From NCBI GenBank assembly GCA_964409635.1, contig CAYPEL010000003.1:1-40921 (forward strand): DNA of 40,921 bases, given 5' to 3'. How positions within the stretch are numbered: the stretch's first letter is position 1; every line of letters starts with the position of its first letter. Of this stretch, positions 25,818 through 34,438 are shown piece by piece. Source of the stretch: CAYPEL01 sp964409635 (GTDB lineage Bacteria; Pseudomonadota; Gammaproteobacteria; DSM-19610). Both the position numbers and the translations under genes were made by a program. The notes under the pieces are model-generated. The model was not told the DNA's origin, searched no databases, and saw nothing but the letters and a program-made list of their open reading frames with translations.

Positions 25818-26216
25818 ATGCCGATGCTGCCAGACAACGATCTGCTCCTGGTATATGACGAAGAGTGTCCTGTATGCAGTGCTTATTGCCGCATGCTGCG
25901 TATTCGCAAAGATGTCGGCACATTACATCTTGTCAACGCCCGCGAGTCCAGCGAGATTATGAGCGAGATCACTGCCGCAGGTCTGGACATTGATCAGGGA
26001 ATGGTTCTGAAGGTGGGTGAGCGCCTCTATTACGGCGCAGATGCTATACACATGTTAACGCTGATGAGCACTCGGTACGGCGGGTTCAATCGAATCAGCC
26101 GAGCCCTGTTTGGTACCCGGACTGGTTCAGCCATAATTTATCCCATCGCTCGATTTGGACGGAATCTTCTACTGAAACTGTTGGGACGAACACCGATCCG
26201 TAATCTTGAGGATTGA
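25818..26216 (+). CDS. DCC-family (DUF393) thiol-disulfide oxidoreductase-like protein
   Basis: This 132-aa protein begins LLLVYDEECPVCSAYCRMLR, the DCC signature (D-X3-C-X2-C, thioredoxin-like CPVC). The C-terminal RYGGFNRISR and GRNLLLKLLG stretches also fit the family. The ATG follows the adenylation gene by 6 nt, so it is the last gene of the plus-strand arm. DCC proteins are commonly next to, or fused to, HTTM membrane proteins. Here an HTTM-like gene sits in the opposite arm, supporting a functional pair in a redox step. No enzyme activity is established for this family as far as I know. Confidence 0.88.
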   Translation: MPMLPDNDLLLVYDEECPVCSAYCRMLRIRKDVGTLHLVNARESSEIMSEITAAGLDIDQGMVLKVGERLYYGADAIHMLTLMSTRYGGFNRISRALFGTRTGSAIIYPIARFGRNLLLKLLGRTPIRNLED

Positions 26217-26563
26217 TTGAGAAAGCGAACCAGGGAAAATCTTGATTAAACCTTTCAGCATCGGTCTCCTGACCGCGATGGGCGATAAACCTTAGCATTG
26301 TCAGGAGACCGGCCCTTCTGGCAGAATCACCTTGCTTGGAATGTAAAAGTACCTGTCAGCGAACGAGGTGATATCTGCTGTGTACTATTCGTGGCTAGTA
26401 AAGTACTCGCTCTTCAAGGGATGAATTAATAATTATCTACTTCTGTGCCGCTTTAGTTCATCGATTCAAATGGTACGGGTGGAGAAGGCAGCTGGTGTAC
26501 TGTAACTTGCTCATTCAGCAAAACCGTACTGTGTGTGCTACAAGACAAGTTTTCCGAACATAC
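26217..26563. other. Gap between convergent genes with a strong palindrome
   Basis: The gap of about 350 bp has no gene. It marks the right border of the biosynthetic island. The only clear structure is the 12-bp perfect inverted repeat listed separately. Confidence 0.5.
26262..26311. repeat. 12-bp perfect inverted repeat with 26-nt spacer
   Basis: CGGTCTCCTGAC (26262-26273) pairs perfectly with GTCAGGAGACCG (26300-26311). It lies between the convergent DCC and amrA genes. No T-run follows on either side, so it is not a classical intrinsic terminator; it may be a REP-like palindrome or a protein-binding site. Confidence 0.7.
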
Positions 26564-27124
26564 TCAATCCTCACCAAAGGATTCTGTTTGGTAGCGGGAT
26601 ATTTTTATAGAATCTGACCAATATTTTGCCGGCAAACCCGCCTTTTGTTTTAAGTGTGCCAGGAACAAGTCCGGCTCTGGCAGCGATTCCCAGACGCTGG
26701 GTAAAAAGGTTCCCCGGTGCTTACTCTCTTCCAGGATCAAACCATCGATGCCGGGCCTGATGAGGCTGAGTAATTCCTGCTCCGAAGTAAAATTGATAGC
26801 TTCTGCCGCCGTCAATACAGAAATGTGTATTGCCAGCGGCTTAGATTCTAATGCGGTTAAGGGCGAAAATCTGGGATCCCGAAAGGCGGCGGCAAACGCA
26901 TTGTCGGAAACATCTCTGAGCAGCGGGCGGTACGCCTCCAGGCTGCCTATGCAACCGCGCAGTTTATGATTAAGGTGCAAGGTTACAAAGCTGGCGCCCT
27001 CGGTTTGTAATAGTTGTTCAAAATCTTCTATCCTGACGGCTAAAGCGCGCCCGTGCTCCAAACCATGATTGATAGAATGGCGGGCGATATCCAGTAGGGT
27101 ATTTTTATTGCTTTCTAATAGCAT
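26564..27124 (-). CDS. amrA: AmmeMemoRadiSam system protein A (AMMECR1 domain)
   Basis: This 186-aa AMMECR1-domain protein has the hallmark LRGCIGSLEAYRPL and RDPRFSPLT stretches and a C-terminal GTFLPSVWE. The molecular function of the family is unknown. AMMECR1, MEMO-like and radical SAM genes are repeatedly linked in bacteria and archaea, and all three are present here (26564-29447). It lies 109 bp downstream of amrB on the same strand and probably shares its transcript. Confidence 0.92.
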   Translation of the reverse strand: MLLESNKNTLLDIARHSINHGLEHGRALAVRIEDFEQLLQTEGASFVTLHLNHKLRGCIGSLEAYRPLLRDVSDNAFAAAFRDPRFSPLTALESKPLAIHISVLTAAEAINFTSEQELLSLIRPGIDGLILEESKHRGTFLPSVWESLPEPDLFLAHLKQKAGLPAKYWSDSIKISRYQTESFGED

Positions 27125-27233
27125 GGCTACTGTCTGTTATGGCAGATGGGTTTTTGTAAAGATGTAATGTTCGCCAGGAAATAAACAATAAAAATAATCG
27201 CAGCTCCATTAAGCTCACTCGCATCCCGCCTCA

Positions 27234-28019
27234 TTAACTAAAACCATAAGCACCATAACCCACCACACGATTCCGTGGCCCCGCCGTATCGCCTGAATTA
27301 CGCAGATCCAGTGTCACCACATCCAGGTGGTGGTGCCGTGCAGCGACCAGCAAACCATTAATCGGATTTCTGCCGCAAGCCTGGTCGTATTGAATATCGT
27401 CAGGCCGTAACTGTTCAATCGCATGTGAAGTCGCAGCATCCAGTGTCCGGGCAGTTTCGTAATCATGGTAGTGACTTAAATCTGAACTGATTACAATCAC
27501 GGTGTCTTCTCCACCCCAGAGCTTTTCCAGTACTTCTGCGACTTCATCCGGATTGGCATCACCCACCACAAGGGGTATCAATTTAAAATCTCCCAGTACG
27601 GTTTGCAAAAAGGGCAGTTGAACTTCGAGGCTGTGTTCTTCCGTATGCGCGTCATCACGCACATGAATCTGTGGCAACATCAGGATGGTATCCAGACCCA
27701 GTTGATCGATCGGTATTACCCCGAGTGGTGTGGCAAAATACTGTGCAGAGCTGGCAGCCAGGCCTTTAAAGTCGACCCGGTGTGCCGGACCCAGTAAAAC
27801 CACCCGCTTGATGCGACCGTGTAGCGGCGTCAATTGTGCATAGGCGCAGGCGGCAGATGCACCGGAATAAATATAACCGGCGTGTGGGGCTATCAACGCT
27901 TTGGGGTGTACCAGTGTCGCAGACTCGCTGGCTAATAACTGATCCACCTGCTGTTGTAACAGCAGTGCATCTTCAGGATAAAACAGTCCGGCCACGGCCG
28001 GTTCACGTATTTGTGCCAT
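27234..28019 (-). CDS. amrB: AmmeMemoRadiSam system protein B (MEMO-like)
   Basis: This 261-aa MEMO1-family protein resembles class III extradiol-type dioxygenases. Visible family features are REPAVAGLFYPED, ALIAPHAGYIYSG, LGPAHR, AHTEEHSLEVQLPFLQ and SSDLSHYHDY; the three histidine-containing motifs would form the metal site. It is divergent from amrS and shares the intergenic control region with it. Confidence 0.93.
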   Translation of the reverse strand: MAQIREPAVAGLFYPEDALLLQQQVDQLLASESATLVHPKALIAPHAGYIYSGASAACAYAQLTPLHGRIKRVVLLGPAHRVDFKGLAASSAQYFATPLGVIPIDQLGLDTILMLPQIHVRDDAHTEEHSLEVQLPFLQTVLGDFKLIPLVVGDANPDEVAEVLEKLWGGEDTVIVISSDLSHYHDYETARTLDAATSHAIEQLRPDDIQYDQACGRNPINGLLVAARHHHLDVVTLDLRNSGDTAGPRNRVVGYGAYGFS

Positions 28020-28328
28020 CTATTTGCCTATGTAAGGAATGAATTTACCCGCTGCATCACATTCAATCGTCCGGCATTGCTCTGAAAATCGGCGTTCTAT
28101 TATGGTTGCAGAAGCTGACTTTATCAGACCCTTCTTATTAAATAGATGCATTCTGTCAAGAATTCAAGCTTTATTGCGTATCTCCCGAACCTGGATCATT
28201 AGCCATACTAATTTATCAGTTTTTATTCCGGTGTAATAAAAGCCTGCCCAGGAGTTACTATACTTGTTTATACTATTTATCAAGATGTCATTAATACAGG
28301 TAATTGACTGTTCAAGCCTTCGAGGATT
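28020..28328. promoter_or_regulatory. Divergent intergenic region between amrB and amrS
   Basis: About 310 bp without a gene. TATACT at 28269-28274 could be a -10 element for amrS, but no matching -35 box is seen. A GAGGA lies just before the amrS ATG. Nothing else stands out. Confidence 0.3.
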
Positions 28329-29447
28329 ATGACTCAATCAGTCGAGATATTTGACCCTTTAGCCACTGTCCCAACCCGTTACTGGCACAGCCTGGATGAC
28401 GGGCGCGTGCAATGTGATCTTTGTCCGCGCTTGTGTAAAATGAAAGCCGGCCAGCGTGGACTGTGCTTTGTGCGCGGCAACCAGGCGGGTAAAGTGGTGC
28501 TGACGACTTATGGCCGGTCCAGCGGGTTTTGTGTCGACCCGATTGAGAAAAAACCGCTGAACCACTTTTTGCCGGGTACACCCGTCCTGTCATTTGGTAC
28601 TGCCGGTTGTAATCTGGCGTGTAAATTCTGTCAAAACTGGGATATCAGTAAATCCCGCGCCACAGATACGCTGGCTGACCAGGCCAGCCCTGAGAATATT
28701 GCCCAGGTTGCCAAGCAACTGGGAAGCCGGGCAGTGGCTTTTACATACAATGACCCGGTTATTTTTCATGAGTATGCCATTGCTATTGCCGAAGCTTGCC
28801 GCCAACGGGGTATAAAAACGGTTGCAGTTACGGCGGGCTATATTATGCCGGAACCGCGTAAGGAGTTTTTTAATTACATGGACGCGGCCAATGTAGATCT
28901 GAAAGCTTTTACAGACGAATTTTATTGGAAGATTTGCGGTGGTCATCTGGACCCGGTGCTTGAAACACTCGAATATCTAAAGCATGAAACCTCTGTCTGG
29001 TTTGAACTGACAACCCTGTTGATTCCGGGTGAAAATGACAGTGATCAGGAGATCAGTCAAATGGCCCAATGGGTGGTTGAGCACCTGGGTTCCGATGTGC
29101 CCATGCATTTCACAGCTTTTCATCCTGACTGGAAGATGACCGGCAAGCCACCCACGCCCCCAGAAACACTGACGCGGGCGCGTAAAATTGCACAACAAAT
29201 CGGTGTGCGCTTTGTGTATACCGGCAATGTACACGATTCCGAAGGTGGCAGTACCTGGTGCCACCAATGCGGTGAATTATTAATCGAGCGTGACTGGTAT
29301 GAACTGGGGCAATGGAACCTGGACAAAAAGGGCTGCTGTAAAAAGTGCGGTGCAGCGATACCCGGTGTTTTCGAAGCAGACCCCGGTCAGTGGGGCGCAA
29401 AAAGAATGCCGGTCAGGCTGGATAATACACTGGTACAATCAATCTAG
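28329..29447 (+). CDS. amrS: AmmeMemoRadiSam system radical SAM enzyme
   Basis: This 372-aa radical SAM protein has the cluster motif CNLACKFC (Cys94, Cys98, Cys101) and an N-terminal cysteine set (CDLCPRLCKMKAGQRGLC) as in pyruvate-formate-lyase-activating-like proteins. A C-terminal zinc-ribbon-like region (CHQC ... CCKKCG) is also present. The family is the third member of the AMMECR1/MEMO/radical SAM association. Its substrate is not known to me. It is transcribed away from amrB and amrA. Confidence 0.92.
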   Translation: MTQSVEIFDPLATVPTRYWHSLDDGRVQCDLCPRLCKMKAGQRGLCFVRGNQAGKVVLTTYGRSSGFCVDPIEKKPLNHFLPGTPVLSFGTAGCNLACKFCQNWDISKSRATDTLADQASPENIAQVAKQLGSRAVAFTYNDPVIFHEYAIAIAEACRQRGIKTVAVTAGYIMPEPRKEFFNYMDAANVDLKAFTDEFYWKICGGHLDPVLETLEYLKHETSVWFELTTLLIPGENDSDQEISQMAQWVVEHLGSDVPMHFTAFHPDWKMTGKPPTPPETLTRARKIAQQIGVRFVYTGNVHDSEGGSTWCHQCGELLIERDWYELGQWNLDKKGCCKKCGAAIPGVFEADPGQWGAKRMPVRLDNTLVQSI

Positions 29448-29510
29448 TGCAGTCTCGTTGGGAATGCAGATTAATTTGTGCAGCTTGTCATCACCAACAG
29501 TATAAATGCG

Positions 29511-29570
29511 GCAGCAGCGGTTTTAGCCGCGATGGGGCGCAGCGTGCATCGCGGTTGAAACCGCTGCTAC
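29511..29570. repeat. REP-like inverted pair (REPIN-type element)
   Basis: GCAGCGGTTTTAGCCGCGATG-like sequence at 29514-29534 and its near-complement at 29547-29567 form a long imperfect hairpin. Each half is itself a small palindrome (GCGG-TTTTAG-CCGC). This is the pattern of the extragenic REP elements common in gammaproteobacteria, which are spread by RAYT transposases. It lies between amrS and the subtilase gene and may also limit read-through. Confidence 0.75.
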
Positions 29571-29637
29571 GAGTGTGCGCGAATTAATCAGAGTTGCCTT
29601 AGATTAAACGACATAGGTATAAATTTCAGGAGGAATG

Positions 29638-32061
29638 ATGGCGCGAAAAAAACGCACAACCGGAAAAAAATCAAGCCGGGCAAAAACCAAAGCATCATCT
29701 TCCGGGGCCACCCCAAAATCGCAAGGCTCAACCGCTGCCATGTTGGCAGCGCTAATCAAATTACCCGCTGCAAAATCAGCCACTGATAATAGCCAAACCA
29801 CCCGCCGCGCCTGCCGGATTATTTATGTACATGGCATTGGCAATAAGCCACTGGCTTCAGTGCTGAAGTGTCAGTGGGATAAAGCCCTATTCGGTTTCGA
29901 CCTGGGCGAGAAAAGCCGCCTGGCTTACTGGGTCAGCCGTATACGTTATCCGGATCCGGAGCGGGGTAGCTGTGAGAGCGGTGATTTATCCGCAGGTGAT
30001 GTACCGGCCGGGGAAACGTCGATCAAGGCGCTGACTATCGAGCGTGATGACTGGCTGGAACAGGAAATTCAAAGCCTGACAGACAATAAGAATGAAGCGG
30101 CGCTACTCAGGAAGCTGGCAAAGTACGCTGACAGATACGAACAAAACCCGCCTGCCAGTCGGGGGCCGGGTGCGAAAGCATTACCACTGCCGGGTTTTTT
30201 AAGACGCCTGATAACGCGCGCTATAACCAGGGCGTTTCTCAAAGATGTCCACGAATTGTTTTATGTGCCGGAGCGCAGGGAGGCAATGCTCAAATCAGTA
30301 ACTGACCGTCTCGAAGCGGGTGGCGGTCCGTTTATAATTATTGCTCACAGTCAGGGTTCAATGATTGCTTACCTTGCGCTGTCAATGATGGACAACACCC
30401 GAATGAATATTCCTCTCATGGTGACTATCGGTTCACCGTTAGGCCTGACTGAAGTACAGGATCATCTGAAAAAGATACTCGGTAAAAAGAAACTGCGTGC
30501 GCCCGGGCACATCAAACGCTGGGTCAATGTAGCTGACCGTCTTGATCCCGTTGCACTTGATGCCAGGCTTGGAAATGATTACCCGGGGGTTATTGATTTC
30601 CGTGTCGGTAACCCGGATAGTCCGCGCCACCCACACTCTGCGACCGGCTATCTGAGTACAGAGGTTGTCCGCCAGGAAGTGCGCCAAGTTGTCGACGTGG
30701 CGTTGTTCCAGCCGGTAAGCAGTTTTGTTATCGCACGTGATGTCTGCAGGGATCTGGAAAATGCCCACACGGAAGAACGCCACGATGTGCTGATTGAGCT
30801 GGGGAAACTGCTGGGAGATCAGCAAACCCTGGATGATGTGCGTGGACAGATCCTCGAAGCAATCCATACGTTGCGTAAAAATAATAATACTGCTGCAAAA
30901 GTGTTTGATAACGATTACGCTATCGAGGCAATGCGGCGTTTTGTATCCGCGAGATTGACCCGCTGCGAAACAGAAGTTTTAGCGGGCAGTCTTGGCGGTA
31001 GAACTAACCACGCTATCAGGCGTATCTGGAAAAACGCAAAAAAGCGTGCTTTGATCGATGTCTCTATCAGTACGTTACAGGTTCGTCCTGCGCATAATGC
31101 GTATCGTGCGCTCGGCGCAGACATACACTGGGCAGTGTTGGATACGGGGATATATAAAAAACACCCGCATTTCAGGGAGGCGGCACAGGGTAACAGCAAC
31201 ATTGCCGCGAGCTACGATTGCAGTCAACGCGGCGCGGTGAAAGCCGGCCCGGCTGAAGATAAACACGGCCACGGCACGCACGTCGCAGGTATTATCGCAG
31301 GCCGTTTGAAAACGGCTGATGTAGATTTGCCCGGCATGGCGCCGGAAGCCTTGTTGCATATTTATAAAGTACTGGATGATTCCGGTGACGGGCGTGACTC
31401 GTGGATTATTAAGGCACTAGATCACATCGCCCAGACCAATGAGAAAGCTGGCCGGGTGGTTATTCACGGCGTCAATCTTTCTCTCGGTGGCCCCTTTGAC
31501 CCAAGCTCCTATGCTTGTGGCCACAGTCCCTTGTGCTCAGAACTGCGCCGGTTATGGCGGCAGGGTGTGCTGGTTGTTATCGCTGCGGGGAATGAAGGCT
31601 ACACTACGTTAACTTCGGAAGCTGGTGACATCCCGGCAAATATGCCGCTGACGATCGGTGACCCGGCCAACCTGGAAGAGGGTATAGCCGTTGGCTCGGT
31701 ACACAAAGAAAGCCCGCATATTTACGGTGGGTCGTACTTTTCTTCCCGCGGCCCGACGGCAGATGGCCGGCAAAAGCCCGACGTGGCTGCGCCCGGAGAG
31801 CGCATCCTTTCCTGCCGCCACGATCCGCTGGGCCGTAAACATTCGCAGCAAAACTTTTACGTTGAAATGAGCGGCACCAGTATGGCTGCCCCGCATGTGT
31901 CTGGTTTGTTGGCAGCCTATCTCAGCGTGCGCCGCGAATTTATCGGCTACCCGGAAAAAGTAAAAGCAAGACTGTTGAGTTCGTGCACCGACCTTGACCG
32001 GGAAGTTTCACAGCAGGGCGCCGGCATGCCCAACCTCGTAAAAATGCTGGTAGACGGTTAA
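29638..32061 (+). CDS. Alpha/beta-hydrolase-subtilase (S8 peptidase) fusion protein
   Basis: This protein of about 807 aa has a Lys/Arg-rich N-terminus (1-30), an alpha/beta-hydrolase-like domain (about 60-360; YVHGIG, nucleophile-elbow AHSQGS with Ser near 239) and a helical linker. The C-terminal subtilisin-like protease has Asp503 in VLDTGIY, His546 in HGHGTH, oxyanion Asn653 in AAGNEG and Ser749 in SGTSMAAPH (numbers count from the 29635 ATG). No signal peptide is visible, so it is probably cytoplasmic. Two ATGs are adjacent (29635 and 29638). AGGAGGA ends right at the first, so the second is better spaced. Fusions of a lipase-like domain with a subtilase are uncommon; the substrate is unknown. 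Confidence 0.88.
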   Translation: MARKKRTTGKKSSRAKTKASSSGATPKSQGSTAAMLAALIKLPAAKSATDNSQTTRRACRIIYVHGIGNKPLASVLKCQWDKALFGFDLGEKSRLAYWVSRIRYPDPERGSCESGDLSAGDVPAGETSIKALTIERDDWLEQEIQSLTDNKNEAALLRKLAKYADRYEQNPPASRGPGAKALPLPGFLRRLITRAITRAFLKDVHELFYVPERREAMLKSVTDRLEAGGGPFIIIAHSQGSMIAYLALSMMDNTRMNIPLMVTIGSPLGLTEVQDHLKKILGKKKLRAPGHIKRWVNVADRLDPVALDARLGNDYPGVIDFRVGNPDSPRHPHSATGYLSTEVVRQEVRQVVDVALFQPVSSFVIARDVCRDLENAHTEERHDVLIELGKLLGDQQTLDDVRGQILEAIHTLRKNNNTAAKVFDNDYAIEAMRRFVSARLTRCETEVLAGSLGGRTNHAIRRIWKNAKKRALIDVSISTLQVRPAHNAYRALGADIHWAVLDTGIYKKHPHFREAAQGNSNIAASYDCSQRGAVKAGPAEDKHGHGTHVAGIIAGRLKTADVDLPGMAPEALLHIYKVLDDSGDGRDSWIIKALDHIAQTNEKAGRVVIHGVNLSLGGPFDPSSYACGHSPLCSELRRLWRQGVLVVIAAGNEGYTTLTSEAGDIPANMPLTIGDPANLEEGIAVGSVHKESPHIYGGSYFSSRGPTADGRQKPDVAAPGERILSCRHDPLGRKHSQQNFYVEMSGTSMAAPHVSGLLAAYLSVRREFIGYPEKVKARLLSSCTDLDREVSQQGAGMPNLVKMLVDG

Positions 32062-32127
32062 CAGCTGTTTTTCACCTACCCGCCACAGGGAGAGGGGATC
32101 AAATAATAAATCTTCTCATCATCACTA

Positions 32128-34317
32128 TTACGATGAATGTTTAAAAACCACCCCCGCCAAAGGCGGTAAATCAATCAAAATAGAACAAGGCTGATCCATC
32201 CACGGCGTATCTTCACTCTGCGCATGGCTGGTAACATGCAAATTACTCCCCGCATAAAATTCCGAATCAGAATTCAATAACAACTCATACAGCCCAGCCC
32301 GTGGTACCCCAAGTCTGAAACCCTGCCGTGGAACCGGAGTAAAGTTCAATGCAACCACGCTAATCTGAGCATCTGCTTCGCGGTAATAACTCAACAATGA
32401 ATTATCTGTATCGTTACATTCAATCCAGCGAAAACCCTGACCATCAAAATCGTAGCGGTGCAGTGCAGGGATATTTTTATGTAGCTGGTTTAGATTCTTC
32501 ACCAGTTGTTGTAAACCCTGATGCTGCGGTTCATCCAGCAAATGCCAGTCCAGGCTTTGGTCAAAATTCCATTCCGCGTATTGGCCGAATTCACTGCCCA
32601 TAAATAAAAGCTTCTTACCCGGGTAGGTAAACATATAGGTATACAACAGGCGCAGATTGGCAAAACGCTGCCAGTGGTCGCCGGGCATCTTGTCGAGCAT
32701 CGACCCCTTGCCGTGTACCACCTCATCGTGTGAAAACGGCAGCACAAAATTTTCGGTAAAGGCGTAGAGCATGCCAAAGGTCAACTCTTTGTGGTGGTAC
32801 TTGCGGTGTACCGGCTCCTTTGACATATACAATAGTGTGTCGTGCATCCAGCCCATGTTCCATTTCATACTGAAACCCAGACCACCGGCATCGACCGGCC
32901 GGGTTACTTGCGGCCATGAAGTTGATTCCTCGGCGATAATAAAGGTACCGGGTTGCTCGCTGTGGGTGACTTCGTTCAGGTGGCGCACGAACTGCAGCGC
33001 ATCCAGGTTTTCCCGGCCACCAAATTCATTGGGGATCCAGTCACCTTCATCGCGCGAATAATCCAGATATAGCATCGAGGCCACCGCATCAACGCGCAAA
33101 CCATCAATATGCAGTTCCTCAAGCCAGTACATGGCGCTGGCGATGAGAAAATTGCGGACTTCGTTGCGGCCGTAATTAAAAATGTAGGTGCCCCAGTCAC
33201 GGTGCTCACCGCGGCGTGGGTCAGCGTGTTCATAAAGCGGGGTACCATCGAACCGGGCCAGCGCGGTTTCATCTTTGGGGAAATGACCGGGCGCCCAGTC
33301 GAGCAATACGCCGATATTATGCTGGTGGCAGTAGTCAACAAAATAGCGGAAATCATCCGGTGTGCCGAAGCGGCTGGTGGGTGCAAAATAACCCGTCGTT
33401 TGATAACCCCAGGATGCGTCCAGCGGGTGTTCGGTCACCGGCAGTAATTCAATGTGGGTAAAACCCAGAGGTTTGACATGGCTGACCAAGCGGTGCGCCA
33501 GTGTCCGGTAATCCAGGAACTGACCTTGCTCATTGCGTTGCCATGAGCCAAGGTGGACTTCGTAGATTGACATCGGTGAGTGCAGCCAGTCGCGTGTCTG
33601 CCGGGCTTGCATCCAGCTATTGTCGCCCCAACTGAAGTCACATGTCCGGGTCGTTATGGCCGCCGTGCCAGGACGGAGTTCAAAACGCTGGCCGTAGGGG
33701 TCAGTTTTTACCATGATATGGCCGCTGTCCCGGCCGCGGATTTCGTACTTATAGTGTGACTGTTCACCCAGCCCCGGTATGAAAATTTCCCAGATGCCAC
33801 ATTGGCCGCGTGAGCGCATCGAATGGTGGCGCCCATCCCAGTGATTCCAGTCGCCGATCACGCTGACGCGCTCTGCATTAGGCGCCCAGACGGCGAAACG
33901 AGTACCGTTGATTCCCGCCACGCTGTGTTCGTGCGCACCCAGGAAACGGTAGGCGTGTATATGCCGGCCTTCTGCAAACCAGTGAATATCCAGGTCACCG
34001 ATTTGCGGGGTAAAACTATAGGGGTCGTGAGCCTGCCATTCAATCCCGTCCTGATCCAGCCAGGCAATTTGGTAGTGCTCAGGAAGCCTGCCCACTGGCC
34101 CTTGCCCCGTAAAAAAGTCGCTGTCATTGACCCTGCTCAAGGTTTCGTCAGTCTCAACGATACGTACCTGTGACGCGCCTGGAATATAGACGCGGACGAC
34201 TTCCTCGCCTTCTATACTATGCTTGCCCAGTACTTCGAACGGATCGTGGTGCCGGGCTTCCTGTATACGGAGTTGAGCGTCTGATAACTTGGTTTGAAGT
34301 TGTTTAGCTGTTTTCAC
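32128..34317 (-). CDS. glgB: 1,4-alpha-glucan branching enzyme GlgB
   Basis: This 729-aa glycogen branching enzyme (GH13) is of normal length, with an N-terminal CBM48 region (FAVWAPNAERVSVIGDWN), a catalytic barrel with nucleophile Asp in GLRVDAVASMLYLDY and acid Glu in IIAEESTSWP, and the LPFSHDEVVHGKGSM motif. It introduces alpha-1,6 branches into glycogen. It is divergent from glgC, with about 120 bp between the two starts, which probably contains both promoters. Confidence 0.97.
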   Translation of the reverse strand: MKTAKQLQTKLSDAQLRIQEARHHDPFEVLGKHSIEGEEVVRVYIPGASQVRIVETDETLSRVNDSDFFTGQGPVGRLPEHYQIAWLDQDGIEWQAHDPYSFTPQIGDLDIHWFAEGRHIHAYRFLGAHEHSVAGINGTRFAVWAPNAERVSVIGDWNHWDGRHHSMRSRGQCGIWEIFIPGLGEQSHYKYEIRGRDSGHIMVKTDPYGQRFELRPGTAAITTRTCDFSWGDNSWMQARQTRDWLHSPMSIYEVHLGSWQRNEQGQFLDYRTLAHRLVSHVKPLGFTHIELLPVTEHPLDASWGYQTTGYFAPTSRFGTPDDFRYFVDYCHQHNIGVLLDWAPGHFPKDETALARFDGTPLYEHADPRRGEHRDWGTYIFNYGRNEVRNFLIASAMYWLEELHIDGLRVDAVASMLYLDYSRDEGDWIPNEFGGRENLDALQFVRHLNEVTHSEQPGTFIIAEESTSWPQVTRPVDAGGLGFSMKWNMGWMHDTLLYMSKEPVHRKYHHKELTFGMLYAFTENFVLPFSHDEVVHGKGSMLDKMPGDHWQRFANLRLLYTYMFTYPGKKLLFMGSEFGQYAEWNFDQSLDWHLLDEPQHQGLQQLVKNLNQLHKNIPALHRYDFDGQGFRWIECNDTDNSLLSYYREADAQISVVALNFTPVPRQGFRLGVPRAGLYELLLNSDSEFYAGSNLHVTSHAQSEDTPWMDQPCSILIDLPPLAGVVFKHSS

Positions 34318-34438
34318 GGGTTTAATGATTTTATAAAACGGACTTTATGCCGGTGCAGTAGATGGTACCATAAGCGGCGTATGTCATAGCGGCTGAAATA
34401 TCTGCAGTTACCGCCACAATGTTAGGAGAACATATTTT

